Shown in pieces: positions 24,526 through 34,995 of a stretch of DNA of 64,000 nt (position 1 is its first letter; each line of letters begins with the position of its first letter). The notes below the pieces were generated by a model. The model did not search any database, was not told where the DNA came from, and saw nothing but the letters and a program-made list of their open reading frames with translations. The DNA is from Heterostelium album PN500 (taxonomy: Eukaryota > Evosea > Eumycetozoa > Acytosteliales > Acytosteliaceae), in NCBI RefSeq assembly GCF_000004825.1, contig NW_008805094.1, positions 124,001 through 188,000 on the forward strand, written 5' to 3'. The position numbers and the translations under genes are program-made.

Positions 24526-26395
24526 TAGCTAGCTAGTTAGAAGAAAGATAATTATTGATATGTGATTTACCTCTCTCTCTATATATTATATAATTAGCTG
24601 TTATTGATACTGATTGAATGACTTGTAAACTAGTAAATGTTAAGTTCTATGTTCCTTAACAATCAATTTATGAATAGTTTTAATTTTACAATACTTTGGT
24701 AGCATGAAGGATTGTTATATTTATAAATAAATATTAAAATAAAAAAAACAATAAAAATATGTTATTTTTTGAAAATACAACAGGCAATTAATTATTTGAA
24801 TTATTTTTAATAAATAAACGATATTATGAACAATACACAATGTTAATAATACAAAATAGATTCAACCACAATAATGACAATTGTTATTGAAACAACAGAA
24901 AGGAAAGTGAGCTTGAAAAGTTGAAACTCTAAGGTTTTTTGAAAAACACACAGTTTTAAAATATATGTAGAGTTATTTTTAAATTTCAGTGATGTAGTGC
25001 TAAAATAACATAGTTTATTAGCAAAAAAATGTCAAATTTTGGTGATTTTAAAATGTTGGGAACTTGGGATTGTGAAGTTTGGTTGCTGTTTATTATTTAA
25101 TATTTTTTTGATCGACTTGCAAAAAATAATAATATTTATTATTTAAACTACTGACAACAATTGTAACTAAAAGGTTAAAAATAAAATAACAAAATCAATT
25201 GAAAATAAAAAAAAAAAAAGGAATTAGAGTAACTAATTGATTGATATTATTTTAAAATTAAATTAAATTGGATTGTTATTATTATTATTTTTAGTCATAA
25301 TGATTTTGGATTGTTTTATTTGGTACACAAAATAAGATTAAAAAAATATCCGAATGGAAAAATATGACATTCATGTTCGCGATCACCATTCCTTTTGTGT
25401 TTAATTTTCATGCGAAATTTTGGTGCGTAAAATTTTCTGGGGCTAAAACAAGCTGTTTTTTTGGTTTTTTGTTTTTGTTTTTAGAGAAAACGCGTTCTTC
25501 GTAAACACACACTAATATTTTTTTGGGAGACGTAAAATAAACATGAAAAAACACAATGGTGTTTGATATGAATGATGTTATTATTACAAAAGTTTTGACA
25601 CGACAATTGTTTTTTTTTTTTTTTTTTTTTTGTACATTCTTACCAAATTTGAATTTAAATGATTTACCAATAGAAAGGTGTAAATTAATTTTATTCTAGA
25701 TGTAAAAGAACAATAAAAATAATTGATTCTCTACTCTTTTTGAATGAATGTTCAAAATGTAATGTTCATCATTTTAGAAATAAATAGACAACCTTCTAAT
25801 TTCGTATTTTTCTGTTCTAAGGATTCTAACAATAAGAAAGTCGTCGTTTTAAATGAGTTCCCACAACTCACATAGTTTTTAATAAAAATTTGCTCCGTCA
25901 CTATCCTAGTTTCTCCATCTATTTTTTTATATGGACCGTGAAAATTGTCAATGTGAAGTTCCAACTGAGATATGATTGTCTTAAAGTGATTAAGTGTATT
26001 TAATGATTATATTTATTGTTTTTGTCATGTTATTGTGTGGTTTTTACTGTTTTGTTTTGATCTGTAATGTAATATATCGAATTTTCATTTTTTATAATCA
26101 GAGTTAACATACACTCTGTCCATTTAATCCGTAGTTAATCGCATCGCTTCAAGAATAAATAACACGAATCTGCAAATTGAAATATAGCATAAGTTTAGTA
26201 CTTATAAAACCTTAACAAACGGCATTAATATTGAATCGACATATCAATATCCTACAACTAAATATCATTCTAGAATGATTGTCAAAGACAATAAAAAAAA
26301 AAATAATACAACAATAAATAAAATGATCATTAATGTATTTTTTTCACATGATCCCTCATTAATTTTTTTTTGCTAACCGAGTATTTGCCACAACG
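24526..26395. other. Gene-poor A+T-rich stretch
   Basis: About 1.9 kb without a convincing gene. A minus-strand open stretch at 25752-25990 has a gene-like amino-acid mix but no methionine start. A 16-bp perfect palindrome lies at 26264-26279. Long T runs occur near 25610-25630. Confidence 0.5.
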
Positions 26396-26734
26396 ATTTT
26401 TTTTTTTGCTCCAAATGTGAAATTAGTGCAAGAAAATGCAAAAAAATTTGTATAAGTCAAAAAATACTATGGTAGACAAAAATAAATTTTTATAGTTTAG
26501 ATGAAATTAAAATTTTTTTTGGATAATTAATCTAAGACTCTGCTACTTTAAACTTATCTTTTTTTTTTTACACATATATAAATTGCAGTTAAAAATTTTG
26601 ATCAAATAGTCATTGCGAATTTCTAAAACTTAAAAAAAAAAAAAAAAAAAAACTCGTGGTGATGCCAACAATTTTTTTTGATTTTTTTTATTTTTTAATT
26701 TTTTCTATCACACTTCTTAACATTGTCTTTAATA

Positions 26735-26767
26735 ATATTGTAGCTTTCGAGATGCAAGCTACAATAT
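26735..26767. other. Perfect 12-bp hairpin with 9-nt loop
   Basis: Arms ATATTGTAGCTT (26735-26746) and AAGCTACAATAT (26756-26767) around the loop TCGAGATGC. It is the longest perfect stem I found in the gene-poor stretch, and could be an RNA hairpin, a terminator or a repeat end. Confidence 0.6.
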
Positions 26768-26927
26768 AAATTCAACATGTATTGTTTGTCGTCGTTGCTT
26801 GTCTCTGTTTCAACACTACCAATATCCAATGATTGACTCTATCCTTAGTTGTATCACAGTACAGATCGTTTCCGCGACGCAAGAGAAACAATAATAGGAA
26901 TACATACATTTGATACAATGTTTATCT

Positions 26928-27480
26928 TCACCGTTTACTTACTTTAGGATTATCTTTCAAATATTTAGCTACCATTTCCTGTACCTCTTTAATATGATCA
27001 ATGTAAACTCCATAGCACTCCTTTCCATCTTTACTTTCAACCAAGTTTAGCTGTTTGAATTTCTCAAGACCCTTTGCTATAACTGAGATGTACTTTGAAG
27101 ATCCAGGAAGTTGCAGTGTTCTCTGAGAGACTTCTTTTGTCCGTCAACACGATTTATAACTTTACTGAACAGAAGTGCAGGCATGCATTTTGTCCTCTCT
27201 TTACGAGAATAAATTTAAATCCAGGTGGAGAGGCACGAAAAGACAAACCATCATTGCCAGTCAGGTTGTCATTTTTTTTCAAACGGAGGTAAGTCACTAT
27301 TAACATATTTTCTTGTGCATCTATTAATATTGTTTCTAACTCTTTGGCTATCCTTTTCTTAGACTTATTTCTCTCTATCTAGTTTATTCTCTTTAGTTGA
27401 TTCGCTCTTATCTATTTCAACCTGCATGCCCTCATCCCCGTATAGATCATTCTCAGATTCACACATTTGACAAATTATTA
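26928..27480 (-). pseudogene. Unidentified decayed coding relic
   Basis: The minus strand has a gene-like codon mix and higher G+C than its surroundings, but is open only in blocks in different frames, so it looks broken. Recognisable stretches include CESENDLYGDEGMQVEI, AKELETILIDAQENMLIVTY and YISVIAKGLEKFKQLNLVES. The last reads like a helix-rich, perhaps winged-helix, segment. No family recognised. It sits between repeat arms A and B, so a transposon origin is plausible but not shown. Confidence 0.5.
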
Positions 27481-27775
27481 CTTTATAATGACTATTACCA
27501 ATTTAAACAATAAACAATCTATGACCAATTTTTTTTTGCTCCAAATGTGAAATGGATTTTGTCAAATCAAAAATAGTGTGAAGATTTTTTTTTTTTTTTC
27601 ACTTTTTTTTTTTACGTTACGATTTCACATTTGGAGCAAAAAAAAAATTGTTCTGTATTAACAATCCATATTTTTAAAAATTAATTTTTATTATTATTAT
27701 TATTATTTGTTTGTAGATTAATGTTTTGTTTGATAAAATTAATATCATGATTTTAAAGATTTTCATCTAGATGAA

Positions 27776-29990
27776 TTAAGCACATGGTGTGTGGATACAA
27801 CCTCTTGTACAATCACAGGTGTCTGTGGTGTTAGGGTTTCCGTCATCACAATTGACAGGCGAGTGAGTGCAACCATTGGCGGAGCAAGAATCTACGGTAC
27901 ATGCGTTGTGATCATCACAGTTGATAGGAGTATGAATACATCCCTTCAAACAATCACAGCTATCAACGGTACAGCAGTTTCCATCGTCACAAATCAAAGG
28001 AGTATGGATACAGTCACCGGTGGTTACTGAACAGCTGTCAGTGGTACATTTGTTGTTATCATCACATGTCTTGGAGATGTGTTGGCAGCCACGATCGCAA
28101 TCACACGAATCTACTGTACAGGCGTTATTGTCATTACAGCTGATTGGGGTATGAGTACAACCAGTAGAATTTGAGCAGCTGTCATAGGTACATTGGTTAT
28201 GGTCATCGCATGCAATTGGTTTGTGAACGCAGCCCTTATCGCAGTCACAAGAATCAACTGTACAACTGTTACAATCATCACATGTAATGGGTGTGTGTAT
28301 ACAACCTCTCAATAAATCACAGCTGTCTAGTGTACACGAGTTTCCATCGTCACAAGTGATTGGTGTGTAGGTACATTGACCAGTAGAATTGGAACAGCTA
28401 TCTACTGTACATTTGTTGTTGTCATCACAGAGACGCTGACGGTGGTAACATCCAACAGCGGCATCACAAATATTATCGAAACATGGACCCATGTTTGGAC
28501 ACTTGATACGCTCGTGAATGCAGCCAGTAGAATTGGAACAGCTATCTACTGTACAGGCGTTATTATCATCACAACTGATAGGGGTATGACAACAACCAGT
28601 AGAATTTGAACAGCTATCGACTGTGCAGACGTTGTGGTCATCACATGCAATTGGCTTGTGAACGCAGCCCTTAACACAGTCGCAGCTGTCTTCAGTACAG
28701 GCGTTTCCGTCGTCGCATTTCATTGGGGTGTGAACGCAGCCGGTAGAATTGGAACAGGTATCGATGGTACAGATGTTATGGTCGTCGCAATTCATTGGAA
28801 CATGTTGGCAGCCCTTGTCGCAGTTGCAGGAATCTATGGTGCAGCTGTTATGATCGTCGCACTTCATTGGAACGTGTTGGCAGCCCTTGTCCTTATCACA
28901 ATAATCTAGTGTACATTGATTGGCATCTTCACAAATGACAGATGTATGCATACAGCCCTTAACAGAGTCACAAAAATCATCAGTACATTGATTATGGTCG
29001 TCACAACAGATCTGTGTATGGTCACATTTTCCAGTGGAGTTTGAACAGGTATCCAAGGTACATGCATTGTTATCATCGCACGCAATTGGCTTGTGAATGC
29101 AGCCCTTATCACAGTCGCAGCTGTCCAAGGTACACGAGTTTCCATCATCACAAGTGATTTGTGTGTGGGTACATCCGGTTGGGGAGCATTTATCCAAAGT
29201 ACATTGATTATGGTCGTCACAGTTCATTGGAGTATGAATACATCCCTTCAAACAATCACAGCTATCAGCGGTACATGGGTTATTATCATCACAACTGATT
29301 GGGGTATGAGTGCAGCCAGTAGAATTTGAGCAGCTGTCATAGGTACATTGGTTATTGTCATCACAATTCATTGGTTTGTGAACGCAGCCCTTATCACAAT
29401 CACATGAATCTACTGTACAACTGTTACAATCATCACAGGCGATTGGTGTGTGGGTACATCCGGTTGGAGTACATTGATCTAGTGTACATGAGTTGTGATC
29501 ATCACAGTTCATTGGAGTATGTATACATCCCTTCAAACAATCACAGCTATCAGCGGTACATGGGTTATTATCATCACAACTGATTGGGGTATGAGTGCAG
29601 CCAGGGGTACGAATTTGAGCAGCTGTCATAGGTACATTTGGTTATTGTCATCACAATTCATTGGTTTGTGAACGCAACCCTTATCGCAGTCACACGAATC
29701 AACTGTACAACTGTTACAATCATCACAGGCGATTTGGGTATTTACACATTTTCCATTTACACAAGCATCAGTAGTACAAGAATTCTTATCATTACAATCT
29801 TCAGCACAACTACATCCACCATATCCTAAAATTATTATAATAATATGTAAATAATAATAATTAATATTTCCAGTTATTTCCAGATTTTTATTATTATATA
29901 TTTTTTTTATAACTTACCATTTTCATTACCACTGACAAGATTGAATACTAACAACACTAAAAGTGCTGATAATATAATATTGAATTTCAT
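27776..29990 (-). CDS. Secreted CTDC-repeat extracellular matrix protein (EcmA/EcmB-like)
   Basis: Exon 1 (29990-29918) encodes a signal peptide, MKFNIILSALLVLLVFNLVS. After a 92-bp intron, exon 2 starts at 29825 with GYGGCSCAEDCNDKNSCTTD. The rest is ~25 tandem units of about 24 residues of the type CDDxNxCTxDSCxxxxGCxHxPI, the Dictyostelium CTDC repeat (Pfam PF00526) of the prestalk matrix proteins EcmA and EcmB, which strengthen the slime sheath and stalk tube. The reading frame changes at about 29600-29640. Compared with sister repeats there are 4 extra bases at ~29604 and 1 extra at ~29637, so the first two repeats and the remaining 617 codons are out of phase. This may be an assembly error at a repeat junction or a real null allele. 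It is smaller than EcmA. Confidence 0.8.
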
Positions 29991-31860
29991 ATTTTTTAGA
30001 TAATAAATTTATTACACAATATTAATAATAATAATAAAAACAATACTTTTCTTTTAAAAAAAATTATATAAAAAAATATTCCAAATTTCCAGAGAATAAA
30101 TATTCTAAAGAACTTGGTTGTGTTGAGTTGTTCGGAAATTGAAATTAAAAGTTGGCTATTTAAATTGAATGTATCATTCAACAAGTGACAATGAGTTTTT
30201 TAATAATATTGTATATTTTCTATTATTTTTCTTTAATCTGATTAATTCAAAAAAAGAATTTGATTATTTTTAAAAGATTAAAAGACAAACACGCTTGAAA
30301 TACTAGATAAATAGATAGAGATAGAGATTAGAAAAGATTGTAGTAACCGTATCAAATTTAAAAAACAATATCGACAACAACAAGTGACAATGAGTAGAAT
30401 AATGAATTATATTAATTTATAAACTTTTATGGTAAGAAATTACAAAAAAAAAATGATTCACCTATATTGAGCTTATAGATAGATATTTAAATTTGGAAAT
30501 TTGAAATATATATTACTTTGAGTTTGATTTGTTTGTTTACTATTGTTGTTTTTTGGATTGATTTTTTTAATGTCAATTACTATTACATGGAGCTGAGGTG
30601 CTATTTCTTATCCTCTAAAGTTGTTAGCTGTACTCTTGAATCCACTCTATTCCTCCTACTATTGCTACAACTACTACTATTGCTACAGCTATCCTCAAAT
30701 TATTAATATTATTTACCATCTGGAAATCCAAAACAACATTTAATTTAATTTATTATTTAGATAGAGAGATAGTATCTTCCTAATTTGTTCTTTTTTTCTT
30801 TTGTTTTCTGAATCATAATAAATAAATGTTTTAAATCGACAATAAACTAATTGGTGATATTATTACTATCATCATCATCAGTCCAATTTTGATTAATATT
30901 AGGAAATCCAAACAAGCCAAACCCCACCCAACAACAACAAACAACAAACAACAGAAAAAAACAACAATATTTAAATGATTAGTTAATATTTGTTTGCAAT
31001 ACTATTTATAAATATATATTGTTTTTAAACCAACCAAATCAACAAATATAGTTAGGAATAGTAATAATATCTAAATAATAAAGATTCATACCAATTCCAA
31101 TTTAGCACTTTTAATCAACAAATAAACCACAATTAATTAATATCAATCATCAAAACAGACAAAAATTAAACATTTTCGATCCCAAAAAGTAATTCTTAAT
31201 ATTAATTCCCAGCTTTTCCACTTTACAAATTGTTGTTATTTTTTAAAAAACAATAATAATAAAAAAAAATGGTACTGGTGTAGTAATAAAATAGTTATGA
31301 TACTACATGAATAAATAAAACTAATAATTTATAGATTACCACAAAAATAACACAAACCACTTCCACAAATAAAAAAAAACAACTACAATCACATCTTAGA
31401 GTCAACAATCTCATAATTATAATAAAACTCATATAAACAATATGTTTTAAATATAATCTAACAGCGTGACACAAATATATACAGATTAAAGTTTAATCAA
31501 ACTTTGTATATATAATTTAATTTGTTGTTTGAATTTTCGACCGTTTTTACCCTCAAATCAAATTTGGAAGAGATAGACAAAAGACCACGATTTGTCTTGT
31601 TATTTTATATTTGATATTATTATTACTGTTAGGTTATATAAATTATATGTTTAAATTATTGTTATTTATTTATATTTCCTAATTTGTATATAATTGTTGA
31701 TTGTTGTTGTTGCTACGCTGCTACAGTGGTTTTGGTAGAAAGGATAATTGAATTGAATAAACATTCAATCGTCATCACTAATCACATTTAAGTATTATAT
31801 ATTTATTTTTTTTTTTTTTTTTTTTGTTGAATATTTCTCATTATTTTGAATACCACACCT
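29991..31860. promoter_or_regulatory. Upstream region of the CTDC-repeat gene
   Basis: About 1.9 kb with no accepted gene. Conspicuous is a C/A-rich segment at 30907-30965 (CCAAACCCCACCCAACAAC and following). Viewed from the minus-strand gene it is a G/T-rich box, resembling the GTGTGG-type sites bound by the G-box factor in Dictyostelium developmental promoters. A degenerate triplet run lies at 30640-30700. The site assignment is inference. Confidence 0.4.
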
Positions 31861-31863
31861 TAC

Positions 31864-32640
31864 CGGTTCGTTGATCAAGCGGTAACCTGAACGTGCATGA
31901 TTCACATACCAATCGCTAATAGATTAAAAATAAACAAAATCACACCAATCGTTATTGAACAGACAACTTGAATTATACTGACTTGTTTATTTGATTTGAT
32001 ATTGCATCATTGATTGTTACAAAACTGTTATTTATTTTACCATTTGGCTTTAAGGGATGACCTCTTCCTCTAAAACAACAATCTTGTTTGTTTTACATAA
32101 TATGTATGGTTTAATAATTATAAATTGACTAATATTATTTTAATCATGAATACATTGTTAATTGATTACACAATGTTGTTACTTCATTCATTCATTAATA
32201 TTATTAATAAATAAATAAAAAAAAAAACAAAAATAAAAAGATATTAAAAATATGTAAGTGTGGGGAGTTAACTGCTGATGTGATATCATATGATAACAAG
32301 AAACTAAGCGTTATTGAGGTGAACATTAATGATTGCTTTAATAATTATTGATTAAATTAATAATATACCATTCAAAATATTTATATTCGCAAAAGTGTAT
32401 CATTACCTTTGGAATTAAATACACTTATTATTTCACTTTCTATTGCCTTTTTCCATTTTACTAAACGAATGAGTTGATCGTTACAAAATTGATAGCTTAG
32501 TGATTGCTTAATTGATTGGGTGGTGGTGGTGGTGGTGGCAGTGGTTGACTGAAATTGTACAATAACAACAACTACGGTATTAGAATCGCCAATAAAATGA
32601 AGTTTCTCATATGTCAAACATTGGATTTTGGAAACTAGAT
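31864..32640 (-). CDS. Unresolved minus-strand exons of an unknown gene
   Basis: Three stretches look like exons. One runs from ~32635 to 32407 (SKIQCLTYEKLHFIGDSN, a Thr run, then LIRLVKWKKAIESEIISVFN) and ends at a GTAATG donor. One at 32069-31983 (GRGHPLKPNGKINNSFVTIN) lies between TTTTAG and GTCAGT. One at 31915-31864 (DWYVNHARSGYRLINEP) lies between TTAG and GTAAGG. The last two join in frame. I cannot join the first to them or find the start codon or the final exon, and no family is recognised. They lie directly downstream of the RPP14-like exons on the same strand. Confidence 0.35.
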
Positions 32641-32685
32641 ATCCGAATGGCAGGCAGCAGTCAAGTTAACAACCACGTTGTTGTG

Positions 32686-33078
32686 TTAAGGTTTAATTGC
32701 GAATCTATTCGGTGAAGCCAATGATGTAAGGAATGCACTCATCTTTATCACCTCTAGCATACATGGATTGTCTTCCACTTTGCACATCAGTGTAAGTGCA
32801 CCCCAAATTGCAGAGTAACATCTAAATAAATAAATAAATAAATAATTAAATTAATATGAATATCAATAATAAAAGAACAATTGAATTCAAATCTAAAAAG
32901 ATACTATAATTTTTTTATAGAATGAATATGAATACAGAATACCTACTCTGAGTAACATCTAATGATAGCAGTTTGATCAGCCGCTTGAAATTTAATAACT
33001 TTTAGACCTGATGTTATTGGCCCCATCTCACCAAAGTAAACTAGTAACACATTTCTTTTAGCATCTCTTCCATCTTTA
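32686..33078 (-). CDS. RPP14-like RNase P/MRP subunit, 5' part unresolved
   Basis: Two exons, 33078-32947 and 32821-32686, splice in frame (GTAGGT donor, TTTAG acceptor). They encode KDGRDAKRNVLLVYFGEMGP, then ITSGLKVIKFQAADQTAIIR, CYSECYSAIWGALTLM, and MLEVIKMSAFLTSLASPN before a stop. The spacing FGE...AI-R-C-S...W--LTL...C---VI--S-FL--L matches my memory of human RPP14 (FGEV, AILRICSSG, LWSSLTLL, FRVIQVSPFLLALS). RPP14 is a small protein of nuclear RNase P, which removes tRNA 5' leaders. The first ~35 residues need an upstream exon. An ATG at 33252 followed by KNDKLTVKSDYVYILFK is a candidate, but I cannot place its splice in phase. Confidence 0.65.
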
Positions 33079-33494
33079 CTAAATTTAATTTATGCACATA
33101 ATGACTAAATATATATATTAAATCGATTTAATTAAACATTAGTAAGTAATAGTTCGTTGTCGACAATTAATTAAAACTATTCTTTTTTTTTTGTTCTATA
33201 TACATTTTTAAATAAAATATAAACATAATCTGATTTCACAGTTAATTTATCATTCTTCATATTTTTAAACTTTTATAATCTGATTGTATTGCTATTAAAA
33301 ACGAATGATCACATGAACTTGATCAAAGATTATTATTGTCAACGCCAAATGTTAATGTTCCCTCTTTAAAAAATTTTTTTGTTTTGCAAATTTTTTTTTT
33401 GAATTTTTTTAAATTTTAACTTGTTGAATTATTGAATCATAAGGGTATCATTCATTATTCTAGTTATTAACAATAGCAAATTAATTGGACACAA
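33079..33494. other. Divergent spacer, RPP14-like and RanBP3-like genes
   Basis: A+T-rich region that must hold the start of the RPP14-like gene and the promoter of the RanBP3-like gene. T runs lie at 33181-33193 and 33390-33400. Confidence 0.45.
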
Positions 33495-34995
33495 ATGACA
33501 GGTATGATTAGTAGTAATGATAGAGATCGATATTTTAGTTAAAGATAGTTGAATTTAATATTAACTATTGAATTTATTGTTGATTTGTTATATGTTTATA
33601 GATAAAAAACGTACATTAAATGAAGATGAAACATCACAGACTGTAACAGAGCAACCTGTTGTTGACAATGCATCTTCAGAGGGATCATCGGAATCAAAAG
33701 TACAAAGTCTAAAGAAACAGAGAGTAGAAAGTGAAGTTACTCCTGCTGAATCATCGGAAAAGAAGGAACAGGAGGTAGAAAAAGAAAAAGATACAGAAAC
33801 AACAGCTGCTGCAGATCAATCGAAATCAACAAAAGAAGTCGTAGCAGAGAAGAAAGAAGATGAAAAGAAAGAGAATGAAAAAGAAGAGAAGAAAGACGAT
33901 GATAAGGATGAAAAGAAAGCAGAAGCTACTACTACTGAAAAACAACAACCCGAAAATACCGACGAAAAGAAACCAACCAACTCATCACCATGGAGTTTTG
34001 CAACATTTACATCATCCAATCCAGACCCCTCTAAACCATTTGCTGTATGTTATGTTACAATATTATTAATGAACACTATATTGATAATTGATAATTTTGT
34101 TATATTTTATTTAGAGTTCATTTGGATTCTCATCATTTAGCTCAATGACATCACCATTCTCATTCGATTTAAATTCGACATCATCGTTTTCATCTGGATT
34201 CAACGCAAAGCAACAAACAAACAATAATAATAACAATAATAATAATAGTATTACAACCACAACAGAAGTAGGTGAATCACAAGAGTCAAACGATGGTGAA
34301 GCCGGTGCATCTACCACCGGTGGTGATGAAGATTATCTAAATAATAGTACCTCTAATTATGTCCCAATTCTACGTATGTCTTTATTTTCTATCAATAACA
34401 TTCCTCGATAGAATTAGCACTAATAATTATTATCTTTTATGATTATTTAGAAAATTTACAACCAGTACAAATCGTAACAGGTGAAGAGGATGAAAAGACA
34501 ATTTGTTCAGCCAAGGCAAAACTATACATATTGAATGAAACTTACAAAGAGAGAGGTGTCGGTCTTTTGAAATTGAATAAGAATACTGATGGTAAATCAA
34601 GATTACGTAAGTAAAATAATAGCAATCATAATTAATATCAATATAAATATAAATCTAATCATTATCTTTTGCTTTTCATAGTTTTAAATGTTGATGGATC
34701 AAAGAGATCCGCTTTGAATGTTGCTATTTTCGCCAAGATGAAGGTTGAAATGCCAACAGAGAAATCATTAAGATTCACAGCCTTTGAAGAGGGTAAGTTT
34801 CATACTTTCTTGGTAAACATGAAGAAGCCAGAGGAAACAGAAATGTTTGAGAGTAATATAACGAAACAGATTGCACTTTTAGAAAAGGCACTGCCTGCCT
34901 CTTCTTCCACAACCTCTACCAATGGTAACGGTCAAGAAAAAGAGAGCACAGCCACTACCACCAACAACACAACACTTGAAACAACTGCTGAATAA
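33495..34995 (+). CDS. RanBP3/Nup50-like Ran-binding protein
   Basis: Five exons (33495-33501, 33602-34044, 34115-34373, 34451-34606, 34682-34995) stay in frame and give 392 aa. The first coding exon is only 7 nt (ATG ACA G). The N-terminal third is Lys/Glu-rich with a likely nuclear localisation signal (DKKRTLNED, SLKKQRVES). An FG-type stretch (SSFGFSSFSS, SSFSSGFNA) follows, then an Asn run. The C-terminal Ran-binding domain (~residues 245-370) has PVQIVTGEEDEKTICSAKAK, ERGVGLLKLNKNTDGKSRL and SLRFTAFEEGKFHTFLVNMK. This order fits RanBP3/Yrb2, a cofactor of Crm1-dependent nuclear export. Nup50 is the alternative. The long ORF starting at 33568 reads through intron 1. Confidence 0.87.

Larger units (their letters stand above)
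26396..27650. repeat. Set of inverted/direct repeat arms, possible DNA transposon remnant
   Basis: Three copies of a ~25-bp arm occur: A at 26397-26423 and B at 27529-27553 (both T-run then GCTCCAAATGTGAAAT), and C at 27622-27650 in inverse orientation (ATTTCACATTTGGAGC then A-run). B and C form a ~120-bp hairpin-like unit. A and C flank ~1.25 kb that includes the coding relic. No target-site duplication is evident. This is compatible with a decayed terminal-inverted-repeat transposon or MITE. Confidence 0.5.

Noticed and set aside
24526-27775. Retroelement (DIRS/TRE-type) copy in the gene-poor stretch
   Set aside because: No reverse transcriptase, integrase or recombinase motif and no LTR-like long repeats are visible; only short inverted arms and unidentified relics.
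27791-29583. Several plus-strand Thr/Val/Ile-rich frames
   Set aside because: Antisense of the CTDC repeats; each repeats with the same ~72-nt period.
30518-30706. 62-codon plus-strand frame ending in a Leu run
   Set aside because: Non-ATG start and low-complexity translation of a triplet run; the opposite strand is equally open.
31860-31915. GGTTCG-containing sequence as a possible tRNA T-arm
   Set aside because: No acceptor stem, D-arm or anticodon arm can be formed; the strand instead reads as an exon-like peptide.
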